A DNA stretch of 64,000 bases from Brevibacterium siliguriense (GCF_900105315.1 NZ_LT629766.1:3410001-3474000), one strand, 5' to 3'. Counted from the stretch's first letter, positions 17,347-28,015 are shown. Translations and numbers: made by a program. The notes: generated by a model from the letters alone, not told the origin.

Positions 17347-19014
17347 TCATCTTTCGTTCTCTTTGCCGTACTCACCCTCATCGGGGTCCGAGTCGCGCAA
17401 GTCTTTGACCAGCTCGGCAACGGCGCGTTCGACCATCGGATCTTCACCACGGGCCAGGGCGGCCACTTCCGCGTCGCCGTTCTTGATCCGCACCCAGACG
17501 CGACGGCGAGGAATGAACAGAGACAGGCCGAGCCCTGCGAGAACAAGGATCGCGCTGATGAGCATGAGCGCCTGAGTCGGGTCCTGTGAGATGTCGACGG
17601 CGATGTACTTCTTGACTCCGTCGAAGGTCACCGAACCTCCGTTGGGCAGCTTCTGCGTTTCCCCCTCGGCGAGCTGGATGACGAGCGGATCGCCCGACTC
17701 ATCGGTCATCTCCGTCATGTTCTCGGCGTCGAGGAAGTACACGGACTGCGGGACTCCGGAATCGAGGCCGAGGTCACCGGTGTACCCGCTCATCACGAGG
17801 TAGGGGTTGCGCAGCTCGGCGAAGCTCGAGACCAGATCACCGTCCTGATTCTGTGCAGCGGTGGGCAGAAACACCCCGACGAAGCCCATCTGCGTGCCGG
17901 CCGAATCCGGAACCTTGATGACGCCTTCGGAGGTGTATCCGGGGTCCCCGCCGTCCGGGATGAACACCTGCGGACCGGACTGGACGATATCGCCCTTCGC
18001 ATCACGCACGGTCACCTCGGGGGCGTAGCCGTTGCCGGTGAGATAGACGCCGACGCCGCCCACGCGCACCGGCTCGTTGACCTTGAGGACGTGCGATTCG
18101 GTCTTCCCGTCCGCAGTCGTCGTCACCTTCGCATCGAAGGTGCGCGGCTGACCGAACTGGTTACCCGTCGCCTGATCGTCGAAGGTGGAGGTGAAGGAAT
18201 CGAGTTTGAGCCGGAACTCCGGCAGATTGTCCGCATCGTAGTAGGAGCCGGGTTCGAAGGAATCGTAGGCGACCAGCGAATTCGAGAACGTCTCACCCTC
18301 GACGAGGATGCGCTGTCCTTCGTAGCCGAACAGCGATCCGATCGCCATCGTCAGGGTCGCCATGAGCAGGGCGATGTGGAAGACAAGGTTGCCGGTCTCG
18401 CGAAGGTATCCGCGTTCTGCGGCGATGTGATCGGACTGCCGGTTGATCCGGTACCCGGACTTCTTCACCCGAGCTTCGGCGGCGTCGAGGAACGCCTCGT
18501 CAGCATCCTCACGGGTCTCCGCGTCTCCCTGCGCCGAGGCGAAGGTTGAATATCCGGGCATCCGGGACAGCCGCCTCGGCGCTTTGGGCGGGGTCGAGCG
18601 CATCGCCTTCCAGTGCTGCTTCGTCCGCGGGATGATGCAGCCGATGAGCGAGATCATCAGCAGCAGGTAGATCGCGGAGAACCAAACGGAGGAGTACACG
18701 TCGAACATCTGGATGGTGTCGAGGAACTGCCCCCAGGCGCCGTTGTTCTCCAGGAAGGTGTTGACACGGCCCGGGTCCTGGATCCGCTGCGGCAGCAGAG
18801 ATCCGGGGATCGCGGCGAGGGCGAGGATGAGCAGGAGGATCAGGGCCACACGCATCGTCGTCAGCTGCGTCCAGGCCCACCGGCACATGCCGAGGAACCC
18901 GAGCTGCGGCTGCTTCACGGTCGACTTCGCGGCAGGCTTGTCGCCCTTCTTCGCGGTCGACTTCGCACCCGATTTCGGCTGCGTCTTCTCCGAGCCTTCG
19001 GTTGAGCCCGCCAC
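17347..19014 (-). CDS. resB: Cytochrome c biogenesis protein ResB
   Basis: This ResB/Ccs1 protein of 555 residues partners CcsB in System II heme delivery. A Lys/Ala/Ser-rich N-terminus (about 35 residues) is followed by MCRWAWTQLTTMRVALILLL and LAAIPGSLLPQ (first span), two more spans with a conserved GNLVFHIALLM, a large extracytoplasmic domain (about residues 230-480) and a last span VLAGLGLSLFIPRRRVW. The GTG start at 19014 overlaps the ccdA stop by one base. The frame stays open further upstream through ccdA, but that part has no homology and is antisense-like noise. Confidence 0.88.
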   Translation of the reverse strand: MAGSTEGSEKTQPKSGAKSTAKKGDKPAAKSTVKQPQLGFLGMCRWAWTQLTTMRVALILLLILALAAIPGSLLPQRIQDPGRVNTFLENNGAWGQFLDTIQMFDVYSSVWFSAIYLLLMISLIGCIIPRTKQHWKAMRSTPPKAPRRLSRMPGYSTFASAQGDAETREDADEAFLDAAEARVKKSGYRINRQSDHIAAERGYLRETGNLVFHIALLMATLTMAIGSLFGYEGQRILVEGETFSNSLVAYDSFEPGSYYDADNLPEFRLKLDSFTSTFDDQATGNQFGQPRTFDAKVTTTADGKTESHVLKVNEPVRVGGVGVYLTGNGYAPEVTVRDAKGDIVQSGPQVFIPDGGDPGYTSEGVIKVPDSAGTQMGFVGVFLPTAAQNQDGDLVSSFAELRNPYLVMSGYTGDLGLDSGVPQSVYFLDAENMTEMTDESGDPLVIQLAEGETQKLPNGGSVTFDGVKKYIAVDISQDPTQALMLISAILVLAGLGLSLFIPRRRVWVRIKNGDAEVAALARGEDPMVERAVAELVKDLRDSDPDEGEYGKENER

Positions 19015-19778
19015 TAGATCACCACTTCGAATCCATTGATGAGACCTTGCAGAGAGGTCATCCACATATTCCATACGCCGCTGGCCATGAGCACACCGAG
19101 GATGATGAGCATGATGCCCCCGGCGCGCACGATCGGTGTCTGATGCTTCCGCACCCATTCGAGTCGTCCGGCGCCCTTGTGGATCGCCAGCGCGAGCAGG
19201 ATGAACGGGATGCCCAAACCCAAGCAGTAGACGAAGGCCAGCAGTGCTCCGCGCCAGATCATGCCGTCGCCGCCGAAGCTCACCGACATGCTCAGCACGG
19301 CCGACAGAGTAGGTCCCACACAGGGCGCCCAGCCGAGGGCGAACGTCGCTCCGAGTACCGGGGCGCCCCAGAGTCCGGCCTTCGGTCTGGCGCGGATGCG
19401 GTGCTCGTTCTGGAGCAGGCCGAATCCGCCCATGAACACGAAACCGGCGACGATGACGATGACGCCGAGGACGCGCAGAATGATCGACTGCCATTGGGAG
19501 AACAGCGCACCGAGCGCTGAGAAGCTGGTTCCCAGCAGCACGAAGACGACGGTGAAGCCGAGGACGAACAGGCTGATGCCCACGACCACTCGCCATGTCT
19601 GCTTGTCCTTCAGTGAGGATCCGGAGAGTCCGGTGACGTACCCGACGTAGCCTGGCACCAGCGGCAGAACGCAGGGTGAGGCGAATGAGACGAGTCCGGC
19701 CAGGGCCGCCGCGCCGGCAGCCAGCAGCAGCGGTCCCGAGAGGACGGTCTGGGCGAAGTCCGCCCCGAGGCCACTCAC
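19014..19778 (-). CDS. ccdA: Cytochrome c biogenesis protein CcdA
   Basis: This thiol-disulfide transmembrane transporter of 254 residues carries electrons to the outer-face thioredoxin ResA. The two redox cysteines sit in FASPCVLPLVPGYVGYV and GWAPCVGPTLS. Six spans can be placed. The GTG start overlaps the resA TGA (GTGA), and the gene overlaps resB, so resA-ccdA-resB are translationally coupled. Confidence 0.92.
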   Translation of the reverse strand: MSGLGADFAQTVLSGPLLLAAGAAALAGLVSFASPCVLPLVPGYVGYVTGLSGSSLKDKQTWRVVVGISLFVLGFTVVFVLLGTSFSALGALFSQWQSIILRVLGVIVIVAGFVFMGGFGLLQNEHRIRARPKAGLWGAPVLGATFALGWAPCVGPTLSAVLSMSVSFGGDGMIWRGALLAFVYCLGLGIPFILLALAIHKGAGRLEWVRKHQTPIVRAGGIMLIILGVLMASGVWNMWMTSLQGLINGFEVVI

Positions 19779-20374
19779 TCGGACTGCACGTCCTCGATGA
19801 GTCCCTTGAGCGTCGACGCGTCGACTTCTCCGACGACTCTGGCCGCGGCCCGGCCCTTCGCGTCGAGGACCACCGTCGAGGGGGTGGCCTGCGGGGGTAG
19901 TACGCCGGAGAGCAGGGAGACCATCTCACCGTTCGAATCGAGCATGTTCGGGTACGGCACCTGGTAGTTCTGGATGAACGCGTTGGCCGCGGCCTCTTGG
20001 TCGCGGACGTTGACACCGATGAACTGGACCTTGTCCCCGAATTCCTCGGACACGGACTTCAGGTCCGGGGCTTCCTTCCGGCACGGCGGGCAGGCCGCGT
20101 ACCAGAGGTTGACGACGACCGGAGTGGGACGCAGATCTGCCAGCGACATCGATTTCCCGTCGAGGGTCTCAAAGCTCAGGTCGAGTGGTTCGCCGCGGTC
20201 CTCGGCAGGCACCCGTGAGACGACTCCCGAACCGGAGACATAGCCCTGGTCGGAACCGGCCTGATCGGCCAGCTCATCGTTCTCGCTGCAGGCGCTGAGC
20301 ACCACGGCGGTGCCGGCTGCGATTGCGGAGGTGAAGAGAGCGCGACGATTGAGCGGCTGGCGTCCGAAATTCAT
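19775..20374 (-). CDS. resA: Membrane-anchored thioredoxin-like protein ResA/TlpA
   Basis: This 199-residue extracytoplasmic thiol-disulfide protein reduces apocytochrome c cysteines before heme attachment. The N-terminus has RRALF followed by a hydrophobic stretch and the lipobox LSAC, so it is a Tat- or Sec-exported lipoprotein. The redox motif is CPPC in NLWYAACPPCRKE, the residue pair between the cysteines differing from the usual CGPC/CEPC. GVNVRD and a cis-proline region near ATPSTVV complete the fold. It overlaps both neighbours by 4 nt. Confidence 0.88.
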   Translation of the reverse strand: MNFGRQPLNRRALFTSAIAAGTAVVLSACSENDELADQAGSDQGYVSGSGVVSRVPAEDRGEPLDLSFETLDGKSMSLADLRPTPVVVNLWYAACPPCRKEAPDLKSVSEEFGDKVQFIGVNVRDQEAAANAFIQNYQVPYPNMLDSNGEMVSLLSGVLPPQATPSTVVLDAKGRAAARVVGEVDASTLKGLIEDVQSE

Positions 20375-21012
20375 GCTCCTGCCACCGCGGTGCCCGGCTG
20401 CAGATCCGCACAGATGCTCTCGTAACTCACGGACACCAGTATGGAGGAATCGAATGTGAAACTCGTGATAGAAGCCAGGTCACATTCACGCCTGCGCGGG
20501 TCGTGGACGAGCGAGCGACCCTCCCCCGACAGGCGGATCATCCAGATCGGCAGCTGGTGGGAGACGATGACTCCCTCGGCGTCCGGACCGTGGAGGTCGA
20601 GCTTGGCGCGCAGACTGGCCATCGCGGCCCGCATGCGCAGCACGATCTGCTTGTACGGCTCTCCCCAGGACGGGATGAGCGGGTTGTACAGACGCACGAA
20701 GTTCTTCGGTTCGGCCAGGCGCCGCGCGTTGAGCTTCTGCCCCTCGAAGGAGTTCGCCGCTTCGATGACGCGGTCGTCGTCGAACACGGGCAGTCCGAGC
20801 GCCTCGGACAGAGGTGCGATCGTCTGCTGGGTCCGCAGCAGCGGAGAGGCGACGAGTTCGACCGGCCGGTTCTGGGCCGACGCGAAGTGCTCGGCCACGC
20901 GGGCGGCCATCTCGTGTCCGCGCTCGGTGAGACCGAAATGCGGCAGACGGCCGTAGAGGATGCCGTCGGGGTTGTCGACTTCGCCGTGTCGGACGAGGTG
21001 GATGGTGGTCAT
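20371..21012 (-). CDS. Histidine phosphatase family protein
   Basis: This 213-residue protein has the phosphohistidine motif LVRHGEV at the N-terminus and the second histidine in IVSHQLPI. It belongs to the phosphoglycerate mutase-like superfamily as a phosphatase. The same gene sits between hemL and the TlpA-like gene in mycobacteria, so the position is conserved, but its substrate is unknown. It overlaps hemL and resA by 4 nt each. Confidence 0.8.
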   Translation of the reverse strand: MTTIHLVRHGEVDNPDGILYGRLPHFGLTERGHEMAARVAEHFASAQNRPVELVASPLLRTQQTIAPLSEALGLPVFDDDRVIEAANSFEGQKLNARRLAEPKNFVRLYNPLIPSWGEPYKQIVLRMRAAMASLRAKLDLHGPDAEGVIVSHQLPIWMIRLSGEGRSLVHDPRRRECDLASITSFTFDSSILVSVSYESICADLQPGTAVAGA

Positions 21013-22370
21013 GACTGCGCCTTCCCGGTCTCCGGAACCGCAGCCGCGGCCTTGGCCGCCGCAGGCAGGGCGCTGATGATCCGGTCGAGGATCTCATCGG
21101 TGTGGGCGTAGGAGAGGAACCAGGCTTCGAACGCGCTCGGAGGCATGTGGATGCCCTGGTCGAGCATGGCGTTGAAGAACGCGGTGTAGCGGTCGACGTT
21201 CTGGGCCCGAGCCTGGTCGTAGTTCGTCACGTCGGTGTCGGTGAAGAACACGGAGAACATCGAGTTCGCGGACTGGATGACGTGGGCGACGCCTTCGGCC
21301 TCCAGGCTCGCAGCGACGGCCGGGCGCAGAATGTCCGCGGCTCGACCGATGTGCGAGTACACATCGAGTTCGGTGGTCAGCTTCAGCGTGGCCAGTCCCG
21401 CAGCCGTGGCCACCGGATTTCCGGAGAGCGTTCCGGCCTGGTAGACGGGCCCTGAGGGTGCGAGGTGGCCCATGATGTCGGCGCGACCTCCGAAGGCCGC
21501 TGCCGGGAAGCCGCCGCCCATGACCTTGCCGAAGGTGAACAGGTCGGCGGGACCTTCAGGGTAGCCGAGGCTCTCAGCCTCATAGCCGTACCAGCCGGCG
21601 GCGGAGACGCGGAATCCGGTCATCACCTCGTCGCTGATCATCAGCGCACCGTGGGCCTTGGTCAGGCGGCGGATCGTGTTCGTGAAGCCGTCGCGGGGAG
21701 GCACGACGCCCATATTGCCGGGACTGGCCTCGGTGATGACGCAGGCGATGTCCGCTCCGTGTTCGGCGAACACGGCTTCGAGTCCGGCGGCATCGTTGTA
21801 GTCGACGACGATCGTGTCCTGTGCCTGGGCTCCGGTGACTCCGGGGGTGTCTGGCAAGGAGAAGGTGGCCAGTCCGGAGCCGGCCTGTGCCAGCAGCGAG
21901 TCGACGTGACCGTGGTAGCAGCCGGCGAACTTCACGACCTTGGACCGGCCCGTGTAGCCGCGGGCCAGGCGGATCGCCGACATCGTCGCCTCGGTGCCCG
22001 AGGATACGAGGCGGACCTGATCGACGGGATCGACGCGGTTGACGATCTTCTCGGCGAGTTCGACCTCACCGGTCGACGGGGTGCCGAAGGAGAATCCCTT
22101 GACAGCGGCTTCCTGGACGGCGGCGACAACCTCGGGACGGGAGTGGCCCATGATCATCGGACCCCACGACCCGATGAGGTCGATGTAGTCGTTGCCGTCG
22201 GCGTCGCGCAGCCACGCACCAGTCGCCTCGGTGATGAAACGAGGGGTGCCGCCCACGGCCTTGAACGCGCGGACCGGGGAGTTCACTCCGCCGGGGATGA
22301 CCGCCTCGGCGCGGGTGAAGAGGGCGGCGGACCGATCAGTGGTGTGACCGTTCGTCTCTGCTGTCGTCAT
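21009..22370 (-). CDS. hemL: Glutamate-1-semialdehyde 2,1-aminomutase HemL
   Basis: This PLP enzyme of 453 residues makes 5-aminolevulinate from glutamate-1-semialdehyde. It has [19 protein letters not shown] at the N-terminus, [19 protein letters not shown], the cofactor Asp region [12 protein letters not shown], and the PLP lysine in [17 protein letters not shown]. It lies 69 nt after the MarR gene, so it may have a separate promoter, and it is coupled to the phosphatase downstream. A lone GGAG-like site precedes the ATG. Confidence 0.94.
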   Translation of the reverse strand: MTTAETNGHTTDRSAALFTRAEAVIPGGVNSPVRAFKAVGGTPRFITEATGAWLRDADGNDYIDLIGSWGPMIMGHSRPEVVAAVQEAAVKGFSFGTPSTGEVELAEKIVNRVDPVDQVRLVSSGTEATMSAIRLARGYTGRSKVVKFAGCYHGHVDSLLAQAGSGLATFSLPDTPGVTGAQAQDTIVVDYNDAAGLEAVFAEHGADIACVITEASPGNMGVVPPRDGFTNTIRRLTKAHGALMISDEVMTGFRVSAAGWYGYEAESLGYPEGPADLFTFGKVMGGGFPAAAFGGRADIMGHLAPSGPVYQAGTLSGNPVATAAGLATLKLTTELDVYSHIGRAADILRPAVAASLEAEGVAHVIQSANSMFSVFFTDTDVTNYDQARAQNVDRYTAFFNAMLDQGIHMPPSAFEAWFLSYAHTDEILDRIISALPAAAKAAAAVPETGKAQS

Positions 22371-22439
22371 GGTTCTCCTCTGATTCTTCGCGGGTCGGGT
22401 TTCGTCCCCGGATCGTTCTCAGTTACGCATGGGGGCGGC

Positions 22440-22907
22440 TCAGGAGCCGTTGTTGTCTGTCATATGGTCGAAGACTTTGGTGAAGATCCGACCCAGGGTC
22501 TCCATCTCCTCGGGGTCGAGGAGATCGACGAGGTGGCTGCGGACTCCGGCGACATGATCGGGGGCGGCATCCCGCAGCAGCTGCCATCCGGCCTCGGTCA
22601 TCACACAGTTGACGCCGCGGCCGTCCTCGGGGATCGCGGAGCGCTCGAGCAGTCCGCGCTTCTCCATCCGTGCGACGCTGTGGGTCAGTCGTGACCGGGA
22701 CATGGTCGTGTCTGTGGCCAGCAGCGCCATCCGCATCGTCCGGTCCTCGTGCTCGGACAGACGCACGAGGATCTCGTATTCGGGCAGGCCGATTCCGTGA
22801 TTCTCACGCAGCTCCTTGTCCAACTGCGTGCTGAGCAGCTGAGAGCCGTTGAGGTAGCTGCGCCAGGCCTTCTGGTCGACGGCCGACAGCCAGCGAGGTT
22901 CGGTCAT
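22440..22907 (-). CDS. MarR-family transcriptional regulator
   Basis: This 155-residue winged-helix protein has the MarR layout: an N-terminal dimer helix, then LPEYEILVRLSEHEDRTMRMALLA, recognition helix region TTMSRSRLTHSVARMEKRGLLER and the wing SAIPEDGRGVNCVMTEAG. ATG 22907 overlaps the hemB stop (TGATG), with GGAGG 6 nt upstream. A GTG at 22910 is possible. Being inside the heme run, it is co-transcribed with hemB. Whether it regulates heme genes or a ligand-linked target elsewhere is not shown. Confidence 0.82.
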   Translation of the reverse strand: MTEPRWLSAVDQKAWRSYLNGSQLLSTQLDKELRENHGIGLPEYEILVRLSEHEDRTMRMALLATDTTMSRSRLTHSVARMEKRGLLERSAIPEDGRGVNCVMTEAGWQLLRDAAPDHVAGVRSHLVDLLDPEEMETLGRIFTKVFDHMTDNNGS

Positions 22908-23935
22908 CACCGGCCTCCGACTGCATTGCGGTTCGGCAGATGACCTGCGGCCTCGGCTTGGAGACGCTGGGCGACCTCGGTGGCCCAGTAAGTGAGGATC
23001 GCATCGGAACCGGCACGTTTGAAGGCGATGAGGGATTCGTCGATTGACTTCTCCCGGTCGATGGCGCCGGCGGCGGCCGCGAATTCGATCATCGCGTACT
23101 CACCGGACACCTGGTACGTCCACACGGGCACGATGGATTCCTGAGCCACCTCGGCGAGCACATCGAGGTACGGCAGCCCGGGCTTGACCATGACCACGTC
23201 GGCGCCTTCGGCGAGGTCGAGACCGAGTTCGCGCAGCGCCTCGCGTCCGTTCGCCGGATCCTGCTGGTAGGTCTTGCGGTCGCCCTTGAGTTCGGAGTCG
23301 ACGGCTTCGCGGAAGGGACCGTAGAACGCGGAGGCGTACTTCGCGGTGTAGCCCATGACGACGGTGTCGGTGAATCCGGCAGCGTCGAGCGCCTCACGAC
23401 AGTAGGCGACCTGGCCGTCCATCATGCCCGACAGTCCCAGCACCTCGGCCCCGGCGCGAGCTTGGGCCAGTGCCATCGAGGCGTAGCGATCGAGGGTGGC
23501 GTCGTTGTCGACTCCCCCGGCCTGGTCGAGGACTCCGCAGTGGCCGTGGGAGGTGAATTCGTCGAGGCACAGGTCCGCCATGATCACCGTGTCATCGCCG
23601 AGCTCGCGAGCCAGCAGCGAAAGCGCCCGGTTGAGGATGCCCTCGGGGTCGTCGGCCTGGGAGCCGATCTCATCCTTGTGCTCGGGGATGCCGAAGAGCA
23701 TGAGTCCGCCGACTCCGGCCGCGACCGCCTCCCGAGCGGCCTCGAGCAGGGAGTCGAGCGTGTGCTGGACGACTCCCGGCATTCCGCCCAGCGGCAGCGG
23801 TTCGCTCAAGCCCTCCTTGACGAACATCGGCAGGATGAGGTCCGAGGGGTGGAGTCGCACTTCGGACACGAGGCGACGCAGGGCCGGGGTCGACCGCAGC
23901 CTGCGGGGACGGACGGATCCGGGAACCAATGACAT
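22907..23935 (-). CDS. hemB: Porphobilinogen synthase HemB
   Basis: This 342-residue enzyme condenses two 5-aminolevulinates. The two active lysines lie in [16 protein letters not shown] and [12 protein letters not shown]. The metal region is [12 protein letters not shown], keeping two of the three cysteines of zinc-type enzymes with Asp in place of the middle one. It follows hemD with a 1-nt gap. Confidence 0.93.
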   Translation of the reverse strand: MSLVPGSVRPRRLRSTPALRRLVSEVRLHPSDLILPMFVKEGLSEPLPLGGMPGVVQHTLDSLLEAAREAVAAGVGGLMLFGIPEHKDEIGSQADDPEGILNRALSLLARELGDDTVIMADLCLDEFTSHGHCGVLDQAGGVDNDATLDRYASMALAQARAGAEVLGLSGMMDGQVAYCREALDAAGFTDTVVMGYTAKYASAFYGPFREAVDSELKGDRKTYQQDPANGREALRELGLDLAEGADVVMVKPGLPYLDVLAEVAQESIVPVWTYQVSGEYAMIEFAAAAGAIDREKSIDESLIAFKRAGSDAILTYWATEVAQRLQAEAAGHLPNRNAVGGR

Positions 23936-23936
23936 G

Positions 23937-25541
23937 TCAGGCCTTCCTTCTGCGCCGCTTCTGACTCGGACGCTGCGGGGATATCCCGGCTTCCACGTCT
24001 TCGGCGCGTTGGGTGAGTGCGAATTCGACGAGACCGTCGATGAGCGAGGTGAGGTTGGCTTCCTCCGCGAGGACGTCGACGCGCAGCCCGTGTTCGACCG
24101 CGGTGTTCGCCGTCGCCGGACCGATGCAGCAGATCACCGAGGTGGGAGCGGGTTTGCCGGCGATGCCGACGAGGTTGCGCACCGTCGATGAGGAGGTGAA
24201 GAGGAAGGCGTCGAAGTCGCCGGCCTTGATCGATTCTCGGATCGGTGCCGGCGGCGGCGAAGCACGCACGGTGCGGTAGGCGGTGACGTCGTCGGGGTCC
24301 CACCCCTTCTCCAGCAGCCCGGCCACGAGCACCTCGGTGGCGATGTCGGCGCGCGGCAGCAGCACCGTGTTCATCGGGTCGATGTCATCGACGAAGTCCG
24401 GCCATGCTGCGGCCAGTCCACGTGCGGAGTGCTCCCCGTCGGGGACGAGGTCGGGGGTGATTCCCCAGTCGACCAGTGCCGCGGCGGTACGACCGCCGAC
24501 GGCTGCGACCTTGACTCCGGCCATCGAGCGGGAGTCGAGTCCGAAGTCCTCGAACCACATGCGCACGGCGCGCACGGCGTTGACCGAGGTGAAGCCGACC
24601 CATTCGTAGGATCCGTCGACGAGGCCGCGGATCGCCTTCTCCATCTGCGTCGGTGTGCGCGGAGGCTGGACGGCTATGGTCGGGACGACAGTGCCGACGG
24701 CGCCGAGTTCGGCCAGGGCCTCTGCTGTGGAGGTTCCCTGTTCCTTCGTCCGCGGGATGAGCACCTGCCAGCCGAAGAGCGGTTTGGATTCGAACCAGCT
24801 GAGTTCTCCTCTGGATTCCACTCCCTGCCCCATGATCACCACCATACGATCAGTTCCTGACTGCGCCATGGACAGCGCCTGTTTCAAGGTCGTCTCCACG
24901 CTCGTCTGCTCGATGGTGGAGATTCCCCACCCGAGGAGGACCTTCGTATCTTCGTCCCAGCCGTCGCCCAGAAGAGCCTCGATGGCCTGTTCGTGGGCAG
25001 AGGCGCTGCCGGTGAGCACATGCGTAGTGTTGCGGTGGCGGGAGACGTCGACATGGGTCTGCGGTCCGGCTTCGATGAAGCGCACGGACCGGACGCGGTT
25101 GGTTGTCAGAGCGGTTCCCGTGTAGGCCGCCGTCGAGGCGGAGAGTCCGACTCCGGGCACGATCTCGACCTCGACCTGTTCCTTGCGGCAGACTCCGGCT
25201 TCCGCAGTCGTAGTGGTGAAGATGATTCCGTCGTCCGAGCTCAGCCGCACCACGGTCTTGTCCGGGCGAGCGAGTTCGGCCATGCGTCGGCCGCGGGTGG
25301 AAGCGGCGACTCCGAGGTCGGCGGCATCGATGAGGGTCGCGGCCTGCGGAACATAGGCGGTGACGATCTCGGAATGGACACCGGCGTCGTAGACGACGGT
25401 CTCGGCGGTGGCGAGGATCTCGGCGCCGCGCATCGTCATCAGACCCGATTCGCCGGGTCCGCTGCCGATGAAGACGACACGTGGTGCTGCCGGCAGGAGT
25501 CGGCGCGGCTGCACCTGGCCCGTTGTCGGTTGGCTGTTCAT
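23937..25541 (-). CDS. hemD: Fused methyltransferase-like and uroporphyrinogen-III synthase HemD
   Basis: This 534-residue two-domain protein has an N-terminal half (about 18-255) that resembles uroporphyrinogen-III C-methyltransferase (CobA/CysG-A). It retains a [18 protein letters not shown] motif but lacks several usual SAM-site residues, for example the canonical start GAGPGDP. The C-terminal half (about 262-510) is a HemD domain with [21 protein letters not shown] and [11 protein letters not shown]. This fusion is normal in actinobacteria. The tail is basic (QKRRRRKA). It overlaps the hemA-hemC stop by 4 nt. Confidence 0.88.
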   Translation of the reverse strand: MNSQPTTGQVQPRRLLPAAPRVVFIGSGPGESGLMTMRGAEILATAETVVYDAGVHSEIVTAYVPQAATLIDAADLGVAASTRGRRMAELARPDKTVVRLSSDDGIIFTTTTAEAGVCRKEQVEVEIVPGVGLSASTAAYTGTALTTNRVRSVRFIEAGPQTHVDVSRHRNTTHVLTGSASAHEQAIEALLGDGWDEDTKVLLGWGISTIEQTSVETTLKQALSMAQSGTDRMVVIMGQGVESRGELSWFESKPLFGWQVLIPRTKEQGTSTAEALAELGAVGTVVPTIAVQPPRTPTQMEKAIRGLVDGSYEWVGFTSVNAVRAVRMWFEDFGLDSRSMAGVKVAAVGGRTAAALVDWGITPDLVPDGEHSARGLAAAWPDFVDDIDPMNTVLLPRADIATEVLVAGLLEKGWDPDDVTAYRTVRASPPPAPIRESIKAGDFDAFLFTSSSTVRNLVGIAGKPAPTSVICCIGPATANTAVEHGLRVDVLAEEANLTSLIDGLVEFALTQRAEDVEAGISPQRPSQKRRRRKA

Positions 25542-28015
25542 CCCTGCTCCTGAACCTTGACTGGGGTGAGGTGATCGGCGCTGGCGGCCGGGTCGATGCC
25601 GAGGCGTCCCAAGAGGTCCTCGGCTGCGGCGGTGCCGAGTTCATCGGCGACTCGCGCCAGTTCCTTCGCGGTCACCGACAGCTGCTGATCGCTGCCGGTG
25701 CTCCAGTCCGCGTCGAGCAGGGCAGGCAGTTCAGCACTCTGACGGGTGCGAGCGAGTTTGCCGTCATCATCGGCCATCACGGCGTCGACGATGAACTCGG
25801 TGCCTTCGATCTTCGCCAGCGCGCCGATGGGTGCCGAGCAGCCGGCTTCGGCGCGGGAGAGGATCGCACGTTCGCAGGTTACGGCGAGGTCAGTGGTCTG
25901 ATCGTGGATCTGACGCAGAGCGGCCCGCACCTCGGCGTCGCCGTCGAGGATGTCCGCAGTGGTCGCATAACCGCTGTCGGCGCTGCGGGTCTCAACGGCC
26001 AGGGCGCCCTGGCCCGGGGCCGGGAGCATTACGTCGAAGTTGAGCGAATCGGTGGCTTCGGCGAGGCGCCCGATGCGACGCACGCCGGCAGCGGCGAGGA
26101 CGACGGCGTCGAGTCGGCCGTCGCGGACGTGGGCGATGCGGGTGTCGACGTTTCCGCGCACACCGCGAACTTCGATATCGGGACGTGCGGCACGCAGCTG
26201 CACGGCACGGCGCGGCGAACCAGTGCCGATGACCGACCCGGCGGGCAGGTCGTTCAGGCTCAGCCCGTCACGGCCGATGAGGACATCTGCCGGATCGACG
26301 CGCGGCGGGATGGCTGCCATCTGGATCCCCGCCTCGGGGGTGGTGGGCAGGTCCTTGAGCGAGTGCACGGCCAGGTCGATCTTGCCCTGGTGGAGGGCCT
26401 GGCGGACGGCGGAGACGAAGACTCCGGTGCCGCCGAAGCCGGCCAGGGGCGACATGTTGACGTCGCCTTCGGTGACGACCTCGACGATCTCGACGCGCCA
26501 GCCGGTCAGTGCCGCGATCTGGTGAGCGATCGCCGTGGACTGGGACCGGGCCAGCTGGGACCGGCGGGTGCCCAGACGCACGGTGCGGCCGGTGAAGTGT
26601 TCGGGTTCGACGATGTCGAGGGTGTGATCGGCGACCGGGCGGACTCCGTCGGCCTCGACATGGTGTGCGCTGGCGGCCGTGGCGACCTTCGTCTCCGGTG
26701 TGGTCTTGGCATGGGCGGCCTTATTCACGGGCAGGTCGAAGAGCTGCATGAGCGCCTGAGCATAGTCGACTTCGGATTCGGTCACTGCGAGTTCCTTGAC
26801 CTTCACGGTCGGGGTGTGGATGAGCTTCTCTGCCACCCGGTGCAGAGATTTGCGGATCTCTGCGAACGCCTTCTCGTCGACGGAGTCGCCGAGCTTCTTC
26901 TCCAGACGCTGGGTCTCCGAGGCGAGCACGTCTTTGGCGTGGGAGCGCAGGGCGGTCACGGTCGGGGCGACGGACCGTTCCTTGTTTCCGGTGGCGATGT
27001 TCTCAAGTTCTGCGGAGATGATGGTGCGGACTTCGTCGATGGTGCCGACGACCTTCGCATCGCTTTCCCGGTCGGAGCCACGCAGCAGTTCGCGGATCTC
27101 CCCCAGGCCGAAGAGGGCGACGTTCTCGAACTCGCGGACGCTGGGGTCGATGTCGTGCGGAAGGGCGAGATCGATGAAGGCCTTGTTCGCGGCGCCCTTG
27201 GGGTTCTGCGCGAGACCGGCGACGATGTCGTCGCGGCTGACGACGACTCCGCGGGCACCGGTGCAGGAGACGATGAGGTCGGCGTCGGCGATCTCTTCGG
27301 CCATGATGCGCGGGGTGAGTTCGCGGGCGCGTCCGCCCACCTCGGCGACGAGGCGCTCAGCCTTGTCGAGGGTGCGGTTGAGCACGGTGATGTGGGCGAC
27401 GCCCTCCTTGTGCAGTCCGGACACGACGAGGCCCGACATGGCTCCGGCGCCGATGACCAATGCATTAGCGGCGCGCAAGGATCCGATATGAGCGGCCGAA
27501 GCTTCGAGACCGGCGCCGAAGAGGGATCGAGCGACGTCTCCGAGGTCGGTCTCCGAATGGGCGCGCTTGCCCACACGCAGCGCCTGCTGCATTGCCTGGG
27601 AGAGCTCGGACGTCAGTGCCTTGTCCGACTGCGAATCCGTGAAGGCAGAGCGGAGCTGGCCCAAGATCTGGGCCTCGCCGATGGCCATCGAGTCGAGGCC
27701 GCAGGCGACCCTGAGCAGATGTTCCATGGCCTGATTGTCGTAATGGGCGTAGAAGTGCCCGGCGATGTCCGACCACTCTTTGTCGATCGAGGATACGAGC
27801 GCGTTGCCGAGGTCTGCCAGTCCGCCGTGGAAGGCGTTGACGTCGGCGATGAGTTCGAGGCGATTGCATGTCGAGAGTACCGCGAGTCCCTCGATGTTGT
27901 CTCCGGCCAGGGCGTCCCGTCGCAGAGTGCCGACTTCACCGGCCCCGAAGGCCATCCGATCGAGCATGTCGATCGGAGCCGACTGATGTGAAATGCCGAG
28001 AACCAAGAGAGTCAA
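25538..28015 (-). CDS. hemA: Glutamyl-tRNA reductase - hydroxymethylbilane synthase fusion (HemA-HemC)
   Basis: This one 825-residue polypeptide carries two complete heme enzymes. Residues 1 to about 432 are glutamyl-tRNA reductase: nucleophile C50 in LSTCNRLEL, GLDSMAIGEAQILGQ, the NADPH loop VIGAGAMSGLV, FIDLALPHDIDP and the C-terminal dimer helices. A linker of about 45 residues follows. From about residue 478 it is porphobilinogen deaminase: RLGTRRSQLARSQS, DLAVHSLKDLPT with the catalytic Asp, IGTGSPRR, GNVDTR, and the dipyrromethane cysteine near residue 726 in EAGCSAPIG. No stop or frameshift separates the halves. The TTG start at 28015 overlaps the rex TGA. Both activities appear intact. 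Confidence 0.92.
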   Translation of the reverse strand: MTLLVLGISHQSAPIDMLDRMAFGAGEVGTLRRDALAGDNIEGLAVLSTCNRLELIADVNAFHGGLADLGNALVSSIDKEWSDIAGHFYAHYDNQAMEHLLRVACGLDSMAIGEAQILGQLRSAFTDSQSDKALTSELSQAMQQALRVGKRAHSETDLGDVARSLFGAGLEASAAHIGSLRAANALVIGAGAMSGLVVSGLHKEGVAHITVLNRTLDKAERLVAEVGGRARELTPRIMAEEIADADLIVSCTGARGVVVSRDDIVAGLAQNPKGAANKAFIDLALPHDIDPSVREFENVALFGLGEIRELLRGSDRESDAKVVGTIDEVRTIISAELENIATGNKERSVAPTVTALRSHAKDVLASETQRLEKKLGDSVDEKAFAEIRKSLHRVAEKLIHTPTVKVKELAVTESEVDYAQALMQLFDLPVNKAAHAKTTPETKVATAASAHHVEADGVRPVADHTLDIVEPEHFTGRTVRLGTRRSQLARSQSTAIAHQIAALTGWRVEIVEVVTEGDVNMSPLAGFGGTGVFVSAVRQALHQGKIDLAVHSLKDLPTTPEAGIQMAAIPPRVDPADVLIGRDGLSLNDLPAGSVIGTGSPRRAVQLRAARPDIEVRGVRGNVDTRIAHVRDGRLDAVVLAAAGVRRIGRLAEATDSLNFDVMLPAPGQGALAVETRSADSGYATTADILDGDAEVRAALRQIHDQTTDLAVTCERAILSRAEAGCSAPIGALAKIEGTEFIVDAVMADDDGKLARTRQSAELPALLDADWSTGSDQQLSVTAKELARVADELGTAAAEDLLGRLGIDPAASADHLTPVKVQEQG

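Noticed and set aside
19017..20016. Upstream extension of resB through ccdA (open for 889 codons)
   Set aside because: The extension lies in another frame of ccdA and resA, is Arg/Pro-rich, and has no ResB homology. The GTG at 19014 fits the family N-terminus and overlaps the ccdA stop.
25481..27991. 836-codon open frame antisense to hemA-hemC
   Set aside because: It is the mirror of a strongly coding, GC-rich frame. It has no homology and no ribosome site, and its amino-acid make-up is typical of antisense frames.
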